Below, piece by piece: positions 37,545-49,200 of a stretch of DNA of 64,000 nt (position 1 is its first letter; each line of letters opens with the position of its first letter). The notes under the pieces are model-generated. The model saw only the letters and a list, made by a program, of their open reading frames with translations, was not told where the DNA came from and ran no database searches. The DNA comes from Brachionus manjavacas. Taxonomy: Eukaryota > Rotifera > Eurotatoria > Ploima > Brachionidae. The position numbers and the translations under genes were made by a program. Location: NCBI GenBank assembly GCA_019054805.1, contig JAHQIY010000041.1, positions 62,001 to 126,000 of the forward strand. The letters are read 5' to 3'.

Positions 37545-38200
37545 TTACTTGAGAAATGCTTTTTCCAGTTTATGGCTGTCGGACCAGTCCGTGTCTCTGA
37601 GAACCGAGCTGACAGAAAGTGGTCTTTTTTGTGAATTATTGTTCCGTGTCAAGTCGTCGCCTGACTTAAGCCGCAAGTAATAGAGTGCATCAGCACCATC
37701 TGGATTAATATTCACCAAATTATTTGTCGATTCGTAACCACAAGCTTGTGCCAAGAATTGCAAGGATTTAAGGATCGAATTATGCATGTCATTATACAAC
37801 TTTTCTGAGTAGAAATTCTTCAAAAAAGTAAGTTTAGGCTCCGAATTGAGAATTTCGTTTAGGGTAATTTTTGATTTTTTCTTCAAAATTTGCAGAGGTT
37901 TTCAGAGATGCTATCAAAACGCTTCCGATTTCCTCAATTTTTTCCTCTATCATGGCAAAATGAGTGCTAATTCGTTGACCAATGTTGTCAATGGAAGTGC
38001 CGATTTCAGTCAAAAAATACTTAGGGTTCCAGGTAGTGCTGAAGGCCAGCTCATGATCAAAAAGATACATTTGACTTATTTTCTCGATTAAGGTCAAAAT
38101 AGTTGCTTCCTTTGAGTCGAGCTGATTTCTTTGGTCTGGTTTAAAAATGACATTTATGACTTGGACTGCGCTATGATCTGACTGGCAAACTGCTTATAGT
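37545..38200 (-). pseudogene. Second coding block in the dynein-carrying element, parent unknown
   Basis: Two overlapping minus-strand frames, 37834-38097 and 37545-37886, contain 'YLFDHELAFSTTWNPKYF' and 'LTFLKNFYSEKLYNDM'. Base composition and codon use look coding, and it lies on the same strand upstream of the dynein piece, so it may come from the same parent's N-terminal tail. I do not recognise the sequence. The two frames imply a shift near 37850. The 750 bp between the blocks are AT-rich and unrecognised. Confidence 0.45.
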
Positions 38201-38689
38201 TCGGAATCCAGTCGAAATTTGAGCTTATTTTTTAATTTTTTGAATTTTGAATAGTTATTTAAAAAGATCTATTTCATTTTGCAAAAACATCTCGATTTGA
38301 TTTAATTTTTGTCTTTATAATTTTAATTTTTTTTTAAATGACACCTGAACGACTAATTAAAAAAAAAAAAAATTTAATTTAAATTTTTAATTAAGCAAAT
38401 TTGCTTAATTTTTGAGCAAAAAAAATTAAGAAAAAAACTTATTCCTCTAAATAGTTATTCAAGTTTAGCTGAATTGAAACGATCGAATTGGAACGAACTT
38501 CACAACCCCAGGAAATTTGAAGTTTATGATCAAATGTAAATTTCAGATCAAAATTTTTAGTTTTTGATTTAACCTATTTTTGATCGAATTTTTAAATACT
38601 AAATTTTTAATTCTAAATTATTTATTAAACCTTACTGCATTAGGAATACAAAAATTCCAATACAACATTTAAATTCGAGACTTTATTAG

Positions 38690-39735
38690 TTCTCATACAC
38701 CAAATTTTCAATAAAATACCCCAAATTTTTTAGAAAAACGCCAAAAACAAAATAAAAAAATAAAAATATAAAATGACAATATTTTTTTTCACATTAGCAC
38801 CTAATTTAATAGAAATACACCAAATTTTATTAAAAAAAAAAATTTTTTTCAATTTTACCACAAAAATTTAAATTTTTCCACATTTTTTTGAGCAAGTCCA
38901 ATATCTTCTTTTAATCATTTTTGTACCACATTTATCACACAACTTTTCTTCAGCTTGTATGTTTGAATCAATTCTCGGTCTTTTGGATACATTTTCTTCA
39001 ATTGGATTACTTGCATCATCATCATCTGAATCAATGCCATCATTTGGTGCTATATTTGATGATTGAGTCTCTTTCAGTTGATGTTCCAGGGCTCCAGCTG
39101 TACCTTTTGGTTGTCCTCTTTTTCTATTAGCTTGTATCGGTAAATCCATCCCAACTGAGTCGAAACTACACTTTTTTTTACGTGCGGCAATTGTAGTTAT
39201 ATGATAAAATTTATAATGTTTTAACCAATACCAGCAATTGCAGCTACTCATAGTCCAACTGTTTTCATTTATTTAACTTTTATTATTCTGAAAATCGACG
39301 AAATCATTTGTTCAAAAGAAGTCCAATTTTGATCACTTAATGAACGATTGTATTGTTTACATTGTTCTTTTGTGATATCAGTGTTGTCATCGCCAGTCAA
39401 ATAATAGCAATTTTCATCTTTCAAATGTATAATTGTTTTGTTACGATTGTTCCATTCATAAGCTTTTACTATATCCTTGTTAGTAACATCTGGAAATTCG
39501 TAAAATATTTTTTGATTTAAATTCTCAACAATTCGAGGTTGATACGTTTCATCATCGTGCAAAATCAAGGTAGGTGCACGTTCGATTGACCATTCTTTTA
39601 CAAGATTATCTCGAATTCGTAAAGAAAAGGGATTAATCCAAAACGTTTTTTAATTAATATTTTATTGGTGTAAAATATTAATTATTTGGTGTAATTTATT
39701 GAAAATTTGGGGTATCGAAATTCAAGAGCCTAAAT
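38690..39735 (-). mobile_element. Relic of a second MULE with a SWIM-domain transposase C-terminus
   Basis: The minus strand reads 'NPFSLRIRDNLVKEWSIERA' (from about 39640) through 39269, then in a new frame 'CNCWYWLKHYKFYHI', a Cys-x-Cys...Cys-or-Tyr...His SWIM-like finger. 'DLPIQANRKRGQPKG' follows, which resembles the basic Arg-Gly-Arg-Pro tail of MULE transposases, then an acidic stretch and 'CDKCGTKMIKRRYWTC' near the end (38868). Both sides carry 'CCAAATTTTCAATAAA' in opposite orientation (about 38693 and 39705), probably its inverted ends. No clear target duplication. Only the C-terminal third of a transposase remains; the DDE core is absent. Confidence 0.6.
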
Positions 39736-39894
39736 TCGACAACTTGAAGTTCACATTAATGATCACATGATCAAACTTTAATTGATCAAAATCTTAAAAT
39801 TTAAATGATGAAAAAAGCTTATTTGAATTCTTTTCAATTAAACACCAAAAGTTGATTATCTTAATTAAATATTAAAAATATTTTTTTTCCCAAT

Positions 39895-40165
39895 TGATCT
39901 TTAACTGATTTTTATAAAATATTTATTTTAAAATTTTAAAAACCAATTTAAAATCCACATCAAACCATCCGAATTATGGCAATAAGTGATATTTTAAAAA
40001 TAAATAAAATATATTACTGGGAAACAAAGTTAAATTTTGTATTTCAAAATTTCAAAATATTGATATAGATTTTATTTTATTTTGATATAGATTAAGTCCA
40101 TTTAATTTTCTTCCTAATTAATGATTAAACAAATCATGTTTGATAAATTTTACAAATTTAATAAT
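39895..40165 (+). repeat. AT-rich dispersed repeat (further copies at 58675-59010 and about 42100-42200)
   Basis: Shared words include 'TTTATAAAATATTTATTT', 'GGAACAAAGTTAAATTTT', 'CAAAATTTCAAAATATT', 'AATTTTCTTCCTAAT' and 'GATTAAACAAATCATGTTT'. Order and orientation are kept in the 58.7-kb copy, which is interrupted by a MITE. The 42.1-kb copy keeps only 'ATTACTGGGAAAATAAAG' and its flank. No coding. Confidence 0.6.
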
Positions 40166-40249
40166 TATTTAAGAATTGATAGAAAACACATAATATTAAT
40201 ATAGACTATAAAAAAAGATGAGATTTTTTCAAAAAATTTTTTTCATAAT

Positions 40250-40440
40250 TATTTATTTATTTGTTTTCTGTACCGAGCTAAGGCTCCTTCAGAATAAATT
40301 AAGAAAATCAAAATAAAAAATAAATTTTAAGTTAATAAATTAGTAAAAAAAATCAAAATAAAGTAAATAAGCTGAAAAAAATGTAAAGAAAGTTAAGAAG
40401 ACATTTTCTGAGATAGGGTGTTAAACATAGTTGAAGCTTC
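40250..40440 (-). mobile_element. LINE 3' end only (same family as copies A, C, D)
   Basis: 'TGTTTTCTGTACCGAGCTAA' followed by 'GGCTCCTTCAGAATAAATT' marks the conserved 3' terminus of the LINE at 25.4 kb, in the same orientation. ORF2 sequence is essentially gone, so this is a severely 5'-truncated insertion. Confidence 0.65.
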
Positions 40441-42760
40441 AGAATAAAAGAAAAAATCAAAATAAATTTATAATTTAAAGAATCTTGTAACTTAATATAT
40501 AAAATGTATTAAATGTACTATATAGAGAAATTTTGAGAGTCCATTAATTTCTGTAAAACGAGTTTCATCTGTTGATTTTAAATGAGATCGATTATCAAAT
40601 AAAGAATTTTTTTTCTATTAAAATAATAATTAGAGGAGGACCCTGGGCAGTCTGGAACAGAATTAACCTCCCTTTTTGGATAATTAAATAAAGTGAGCAT
40701 AATTTTCTAAGGATTTTTTTTTTGGGAGATGAGTTCAATGTTGTTTGCTAATTTTGAATTTTTTCCAAGTTTACTTTATTTAATTAATTTTACTGTGATG
40801 ACAATTAAAAATATAATATCGGAAAAATTTCTTAAAAAATTTTGCGATAACATCAGATCAAACTCGAACAAAAACAATACAGATATTTTTTTTTATAATA
40901 ATTACGCCAACTCTAAAAATGTTAACAGTCTTAATAATAAGAGTCTTGAGTTTTAAAATTAATAAAAGGTGAACAAAACCATCTAAATATTTTTTTAAGA
41001 AAACAGGGACGGGTATTCAAAATTCAAAGGAAAAAAATTTTTGGCATCAAGTGAAAATAGGTCTAATTTTTTGGACCACTTTTATTTCGTGTTCCTTTTA
41101 TAAAATAATATTAAATTTACGAGATGTAATTAATATTTTTTCAATTTATTTCTACTTTAATTTTACAATCAATAAATAAGCGGAACAAGCAAGGCTTACG
41201 ATGTTAAATCCAAACTTTAAAGACAACTATATGGAAAGGCAAGAATATTGATTGTTGATTGAAAACGTTGAATTTAGTCAAGTTAAATTTATTTTTCAAA
41301 AGATATTTAAGGAAATTGTTTTCATTTAAAAATCTAATTGAAAATCAATGAATTTTTGATGAGCCAAAATGGGTACGAAATAATTTGAATCTTATTTTTT
41401 CTAAATATTAAAGTAAACAATAAAATTAAAAACTTAATTTGATATTTGAAATCCTATTTATTTAGCAACAAAATTTTGTTTAAAACAATGATTTTAATTT
41501 TTAAAAAATTATTAAATTTGGATGATCATTTTTTTGAAAAACCGTGAGGCTCGAAAAAGACTGGCTTTAAATTTAGGAGAAATGGACGAAAGAGGGTTAT
41601 TATGGTAAAAAGAACAAAACTAATAAAGGCTAGAAATTGTTTTTGTAACTACATTATTAAAATGCTTCATTCATTAAAAATAAATTTTTATAAATAAAAT
41701 TTTTTTATTTTTAAAAGCACCTAAAACAAAGTAAAAAGGTTAAAAATAAATCATTTGAAGATATTTAATTTTTTTTTCGAACCTAAAAAAATAGTAATAA
41801 GTTTTTTTAATCTTAATTAAAATCTTTTTATATGTTAAAATTTATTAATAATTTAGATATAAGTAAATTTATACATGTGAAGTTAAATTAGTGCCAATTT
41901 TGAATACAAAAAAGATAGAAAATATTTATTTGAAGAAAAAAATTAATAAAAGGACAAAAAATTTGTAATAAAGAATTAATTCTTGCAAAAAAATTAGTCA
42001 GCGCAGTTTCGAAAGGCGACTCCTGCTTTTCAACCCTCATTAATTATAATTTCATTAATTCAAATTATATGAGATTTACAAAAATTTGAATTGAAATTAG
42101 ATATTTATGTAATTGAATGCATTACTGGGAAAATAAAGTTGCAAATTCTAAAAGTAATTGAAATTTTTCAAAAAATAAGATTAATTACAAGAGATTAAAT
42201 TTGATTATTAATTGTTTTCTGGCTTGTATGCGAAATATGATCTGAAAATCATTTCTAAATTGTAAAAAAAATAAATTTCGTTTAAATTTTTCAAGAATAT
42301 TATTACAAGACATTATTTTTAAAAGAACTTTTTAGTTTTCAATTTTTTTTTAAAAAGTGTTTAATTATTTAACCATTCATTGCATTTAATTTTTTTAGTT
42401 GCTGAGTAACTAAAAGCTTATTTAACAAAAGCTCCAAAAAAAACACAAAATTAATACTTAAAAATAACTAATTTTACATAAATATTGAAAAGTAATAATA
42501 AAAAAGTATTTGATGTAAATAAAAAAAATTTAATTAAAAAATAAAATTTATGTTTTCTTTTTCTAAATTTTACCATTGCCGCCATTATGTTTCAAGTAGA
42601 AAAACAAAATTCTTATAAACATGAGTAGATTTAAAATTTTGCTGAGCATTGTCCAAAAATTATGCCAAATAATTTCGATGAATTTTTCTTCAGAATTATT
42701 TAAAATAAAATAAACCAAAAAAATTTCAATCAATTTCAGATTTTACATTTTATTTTGAAA
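40441..42760. other. Intergenic, nothing recognised apart from a repeat fragment
   Basis: AT-rich with homopolymer-rich tracts. One 75-codon open frame at 40729-40956 has no recognisable motif. It lies upstream of the CH/ankyrin gene and may hold its promoter. Confidence 0.35.
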
Positions 42761-45700
42761 ATGACTTTACGTAGCCGTATTCACGGCTTTACGGCTTGGG
42801 CAAACATGAGACTGGTTCCATTTGATCATTCCTTAGGAAATATTATAATGGATCTTCTACATGGAACTAACATGAAATACTTTTTGCAAAGCTTTACTGG
42901 AAAAAATAATGAAAAATTTACTTCATTCGATAAGTAAACTTTAGGCTTATTTCTAGAGATTTTCTGAAGCTTTCAATTGTTAATAAGTATGACAAAAGAG
43001 CAAATACAAACCCGAGTCAAATGGATGATAAATGAGTTAAAAGAGCATAAGATCATTGCCAGTGATATAATTTTGGACACGAGACTTTTCGCAATCCGTA
43101 GTTCAAAGCATGTAAGTAAATTAATCCGTTCCATTTAATTATGATTTTACAATTTATTAATTCATAGATTTTTGACTTACTATGGAAGTTGGTTTGCTAT
43201 GACATTTATTTTTTGTGGATCAGAATTGACTTTTTGTCAAACAAAAATGTGGACAATTTGATTAAAGTGCCTTTTACTGTAAGCTAAGGAGTTTTTGTAT
43301 TTTTTTTTTATATTAATTATAACCAAGTGGGTTCCCGAGTCACCACCAGAAAAAAAAAATCCTAAGAATGCAGAAATTTCACAGCTAAGTGGTTTTGGTT
43401 TTATTCAAGACGTCTTAAGAGAAGGAGATAACGAAGAAGCTGTATTTGCTTAAAAATACATTTTATGCTAAAGTGCATGGATTTTTAATTTTTCTAAAGG
43501 AAGAGACAGTCGAAGTCAATTTTCCTGGCCTGGATTTTATGAAAAGTTTTTCATTGCGAAAAATCGATCTGCACAAAGTTCCAAATCCCAAAAATTGTAT
43601 AATAGAAATGATAAATATTCAATTAAAAGTGATTTTTTTATGAAAGTTGCTTCTAAAAGCTAAATTTTTATTTAAAGACAGTTACTGAAGGTGAACAGAT
43701 AGTATTTACGGTAAGAGCACATTTTAATTACACTCTATTTACTTCGATTTTAAATTTTATAGCAAATCTTTGCCAATTAAATTGTTTTCTTTTATAAGTT
43801 TTACAGCAAGGACTTCAATGAATAATTTTGAAAAATTTTAGCAGACTTTAGGAGCATCTTTGTAAAAATTTTGAACAAAAAAAAAGCTTTAATCACTTGA
43901 AAGATTTTCCAGTTTATTTTTTTTAATTGAAACTACTTTTATTAAAAGACATTTTTATTTTTTGTTGAAAAAAATTTTTAGGAAAGATTTAAAGATTAAA
44001 ATTAAAAAATAAAATTTATCTTAAATTTGCATAACCAATCCTTCTTTATTTTGTTTACTTTACTTAAAAATATTTATTTGTTTATTTAGCTTTATTGTTT
44101 AACTTCAAGAATTATCTTAAAATAAAAAAAAGGGTACTTATTAAATATTGATATCTAGAAAACTCTCTCTTTTTTTAATACTCGCCGGAATTACATAAAA
44201 ATTTAACTTTGATTTTGACAAATAAAAAATAAATCAACTTTTTTCTTTTTTTAGAATTTTTTAAAGTAAATTTAGGCAAATAAACCATAATTTAAAATGG
44301 CTTATAAAAATTTTATAATCAAACAGAAATTGTCAACATAATAATTATTCAAAAATCATTCTTAAATAAAGCTATTTAAATTGAGCCTTAGAGGCAAAAA
44401 AATTTTTTAGAGCAATTTACCCTTTGAAAATTATAATTTTTTAAATTTTTATACTTTTTTCAGTTAAAAAAATGATTTTCATCAATTAGTTTAACTTTTA
44501 ACTAAAGATAAACAGTAAACAGTCAAAAGATTAAATAAGAAAAAAATTGAATCATTAAGATCCATTAAATAAGTTTCTCTTAAATGAGTTAAGAATTTTG
44601 TCATGACAATTAAAAATCTTACTTAGATTTTCGAATATAATCGTAATTTTCCAGTATTTTCAATTAATATTATTAAAAATAAATATTTTAAATTTTGTTA
44701 AAATATTAGGAGTGAGTATAAAAATGAAATGGAAAATATATATGTGAATATGAATTTTTATTGAAATGTGAAAATTATATAAATTAATTTTTTTACTCAA
44801 AATTAAATCACAAAAATTTATAAAAGTCAATAATTAAAAAAAATATCTTTTTTTTCATATAAAATAAATTTTTTGTTTTACAACACTGTAAATGTCTAAT
44901 TACTGATTCTTGAAATTTCTAGGTTTTTTATTTAATTTTAATTTCTTCTTCGAGATTTAATTTTATATTCAAAAAGAAGATGTCAAAAATTAAAATCATT
45001 CAAAAAAGTTAAGAACACATTTAGTAAAGTAAAGAATTATTTAGGGAAATTTGCTCAAATAACAGAAACTTAAGTATAGTTTGATAAATTGATACAACTC
45101 AAAAATTAAATTTTTGCATGGTTCTTTTTTAATTCAAGAGACAAAGTACGATTTAAATAAATGAAAAAAGGTTGAGAACAAGAATCGAGAACAAAAATGG
45201 ATTTGAAAACCGCAAAAATTCAAAAAGTATTTTTAATAAAAAAAATCTTGATAAAAATAATAATGATAAGAAAATTAATTATTATTTGTTTTTATATTTT
45301 ACACACGTTTTGACCATATGGCCTTCTTTAATCTTATGACTGAAATAAAAATAAATTTTGTTAATTTTTTTAGAAATGATTCATAAAAAATTATTTTTTT
45401 TATTAAAAAAAGTTTTCAAGTTTTTCTTAATTGAAACGAATTCACAATTCATCTGAAAGGATGGTAGTCTCTTTCTAAAATTATTCAATTTACAGTGCTG
45501 CTACGATACCTTGAATTCACCATATTTTACGTAAATTATGGTAAATTCACGATATTTTACCATATTTACCGTAAAATATGGTAATCTAAAAAAGGGTATT
45601 TTTCGTAAAATAACGATAATCATCGTAAATTACCGATAAAAATGGAATAGGAAAATTTTAAGAAGTTATCAGGAAAATTTCAAATATTTTTTGATAAATT

Positions 45701-46227
45701 TATTTTTTTTAAAATTTTATTCAGTTAATTAATTTAAAATTGAAAATAAATTAATTATGAAATATTAATTTACTGTATTACACTATTTTTACTGTATTTT
45801 ATTTACAACCATTAGTTTCTTATCTTTTACAAGACAAACTAAATTTTCTGAAAAATATATTTGGGTCTCGTATTTTTTTGTCAAAAGTTTCATTTAGAAA
45901 ATTTTTGGTTTTCTACATGCTGCAAGAGACTTAGTTTTATAGAAAGTAGTTCACTTCTATCTTTATTTTCCCATATTACGACATATTCCTGTTATTTAAT
46001 TGAAATCATAACCTTTTTTAACTAATTGAAAATTTTGATCTGGCTATGTAAACCAAATAATGAGTAGAAATTCTTGTGATTCTGAAAAATAATAAATAAA
46101 GAAAGTGGAATGTTTTCGAATATTCGGTCTGGGTAATTAGACACATTTGACATTAGAAAGTTACATGAGTAAGTTGGTTTAATACAAAGATTAAAAATCG
46201 AATTTGTCACAAAAATCACAAAAATTT

Positions 46228-46263
<36 letters not shown>

Positions 46264-49200
46264 TTTAATTATAGTTATGAATAATTAATAATTAATATTT
46301 AATACTTTTGTTATAACCGTGTTTAGGCTATATACTTATTTGTTGGATAATTCTATACTATGGGGCAATTGTATGACTTATCTTTGGTCAAATTGAGAGA
46401 TCGAATAGAGAAAATAAAAGTGGTGAGATAAACTTTTATTTGTTAAATTGGAATCTGTCTTAATAAATGAAAAACAAGCATTTTATTTATTTATTTATGT
46501 ATGAAAAATTATTACTAGAATATAGTAACACTGTAAATGTTGAAAAAAATGAAATGTATAACATTAGCTGTTTATTAAATTTTTTATTTAAATTGTATTT
46601 GGTTTAATTTTTTGTGTTTGAATTAGAAAATTTATGTTGAAATAACATTGAAAAAGTGCGATGTTTTAAATAAGGAAATGGGGTTTAAATACTTAACTTC
46701 TGCTCATTACCTACAAAGCACTTATATCCCTAATCACCTGCGAATCCAATAAAAAACAATAGAGTCCATCCAAACCAAAGCCCTTAGAACAATTTCAAGG
46801 TCATCTTCTTCTCTTCTCTCGAATAGTGAAATGCTGAACCAGTTTAACCTAGAAACTATTCAGGAAAGATGCAAAAAACTTGCGAGCAACTATCTTACTA
46901 GATCTCTTAGAGTTAACCCCCTAATAAAAGATCTTGTCACATTTACAACATTGCTCCTCAAATAAGCGAAGACTTATTCTGTGAAGGAGTTCCTAAGCCA
47001 ACTCTAATAGCAACTCTTCAGATGCCTTAGATAAGTTTTAAAAACTGTAAATACCATAATTTATCAAGTTTTGACCTTAAATATCATTTCCAAGCTAATT
47101 CACACTACAAAATAAAAATGTGGATCTTTTCGGTTGGGTGAACCAAAGTTCACTTATTAAAGATTTGGTGAACATTTATTTGATTAGGTCAACTAATAGT
47201 TCATAAAACCTGAGAACAAGAATAGTTACAGTAACAGGTGAACCATAGTTAAGCTAAGCGACTAGACACGAAAAACTTTGTTTTCTTCTTATAAAATTTT
47301 GACTTACGAGTGATAATTTACTTTCGTTTGGTGCATTTTAACAAATACTCAATTTATGAAAAACGGAGAACAGAGCGTAGATAGTTTTTTAAAATACAGA
47401 TCTTAAAGGATCATCATATCATAAACCCAAAGTTTAAATTTAAATTTTTAAATTTTTTTATGCAAGGTTTGTTTATTGCTGTGCGGCTAAATAAAAAAAT
47501 AAAAAGAAATTTTTTTTTTGAAATTTATTTTAAAAAAATTTTCTTATCGGAAAAATACAAAAACTAGGATAGAAAAAAAAAATCGAAGTAAAAAAAACGC
47601 AAAAAAAAAAAGGAGTGAAAATTGTCTACAAAATTGAAAATTTATTTTTTAAAACATTTAAAATGCCCACCCTTAGCTTTTATACACTCAGCGACACATT
47701 TTGGCATTGATTCAATCATTTTTTTTACTACTTCACTAGGAACTTTTAACCTTTCATCAAAAAGAACGCTTTTTAAATGCTCTCCTGACCTAAATTTTGT
47801 ATTGACCATTTTGTGGTCAATATATGACCATAAATTCTTTGTTGGATTGAGATCAAGTGATCTTGGGCACCAGGGGAGAACTGTTATTTGTTTTTCTTGA
47901 AACCAATCTCGAACGGAATGAGCAGTGTGTGCACCAGCGCCATCCTGCTGAAAAATCCAGTCTTGACTCTAATCAAAAATCTCGGCTGATGGTAATAAGT
48001 ATTTTCCACAGTGTCCATGTACGCAAATTGATTAATTCTGCATCAATAAATGGAGCAGCATCCAGTACCTTTATAATCAATACATCCCCAAATACCAACC
48101 GAACCTCCACCATTTTGTAACTTTGGTAAACAAAATTGGGGTGATACTTTTCGTTTGCAAAACCTTTTACAAACACTCTAGATTTTCTGTTTAATACTTC
48201 GAAATTAGACTCGTCACTAAAAACAACTTTTGACCAGTCATTAGTCGTTCTTTGCACCATTTGAGCCTTTTCGATCGATCCAATACAGTCAAAATAGGTT
48301 TTTTTATTGCAGTCTACGACTGTATTTTTTGTTCTAATAAAACTTTTCTTCCAGTGTCTTTACTAACAGTGACATTTGGAAACTTAGAACTAAAATCAGA
48401 GGCTAGCTGTCTATAGCTTTTTGTAGGATTGATTCTGACCTTTCTAAAAATGTACGACTCATCTCGACTGGTAAGCTTTCGGGGTCTACCAGACCTTGGT
48501 AATTCTTTGACCACGGATGTCTTCTCATAATTGCGCTTTGTTGTAATCACACATTTTCTCGAAACTGGTACTAGATTAGCTATTTCTTGTTGAGATTTGG
48601 TCTTATCCTTCAAAAGACCAAGTATTTGCCACCTTTGAGCCTCAGATCCTTTTTTTTGCCTATTTTTATGGAAAAAAACCCAAAATGGTACAACTCAATA
48701 AAATAACCAATTTTTAAAATCCAAAAAAAATAAATCAAACGCAAAAAGTGCAAGCAAACAGTATGAAAAGACATTCCAAGCATTGTGCGAAAAAAAATGG
48801 CCAGGGATTGTCAAGTTGTGGTAAAATTTTAGGATAAAATAATTGTTCCAAACTTTGTAGACTATTTTTTTTTGTTCAGTTTTATCTGTTTTTTTTTAAA
48901 TGGGTTCAGGAGTGTTCAGAAATTTTTTTTGAACAATCTATATATCAAAAGAAAGCTAATAAAATTAATTTTAAGATGGTAAATAAAAAATAAAAAATAG
49001 AATAAAAATAAAGGAAGTTGGTGGGTTCATATTAAGCATCATATTTAATGAGATGTGTGATTCTGTCCGGTATTGTATCCCTATTTTTTGAATTGAATAT
49101 TGTTATTAGTTCAGTTACTATCGGGTTGTTCTTACAATTCGTTCTGATTTCCGATTTTATTACGTATTTGTTTACTTTGCACTGGTCTTCTAGTTTTAGT

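Larger units (their letters stand above)
34418..38509. mobile_element. Mutator-like element carrying host dynein sequence (Pack-MULE-like), 4,092 bp
   Basis: Both ends carry GGGGTTGTGAAGTTCGTTTC in inverted orientation. About 58 bp of TIR agree with roughly three mismatches, through 'AACTTGAATAACT'. The flanks are a perfect 9-bp duplication, AGGAAATTT, at 34409-34417 and 38510-38518. The TIR is the same as that of the 356-bp element at 20234-20589. Inside there is no transposase. Instead two minus-strand blocks (35630-36790 and 37545-38200) hold coding sequence, the first clearly from a dynein heavy chain. TIRs plus a 9-bp duplication plus captured gene pieces is the Pack-MULE layout. Confidence 0.8.
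43711..46690. other. First part of the giant intron; no gene recognised
   Basis: AT-rich. A partial end of the GGGGTTGTGAAG MULE family, without a partner, may lie at 45410-45445 ('CAAGTTTTTCTTAATTGAAA'). A short possible exon at 46360-46423 reads Met-Gly-Gln-Leu-Tyr-Asp-Leu followed by a GTGAGA donor; I could not connect it to anything. Confidence 0.35.

Noticed and set aside
40729-40956. 75-codon plus-strand frame as a possible gene
   Set aside because: No recognisable domain, low complexity, no supporting exon structure nearby.
46022-46260. Poly-T run and adjacent frame as a processed retrogene
   Set aside because: No recognisable gene on either side and no flanking duplication; the homopolymer alone is not evidence.
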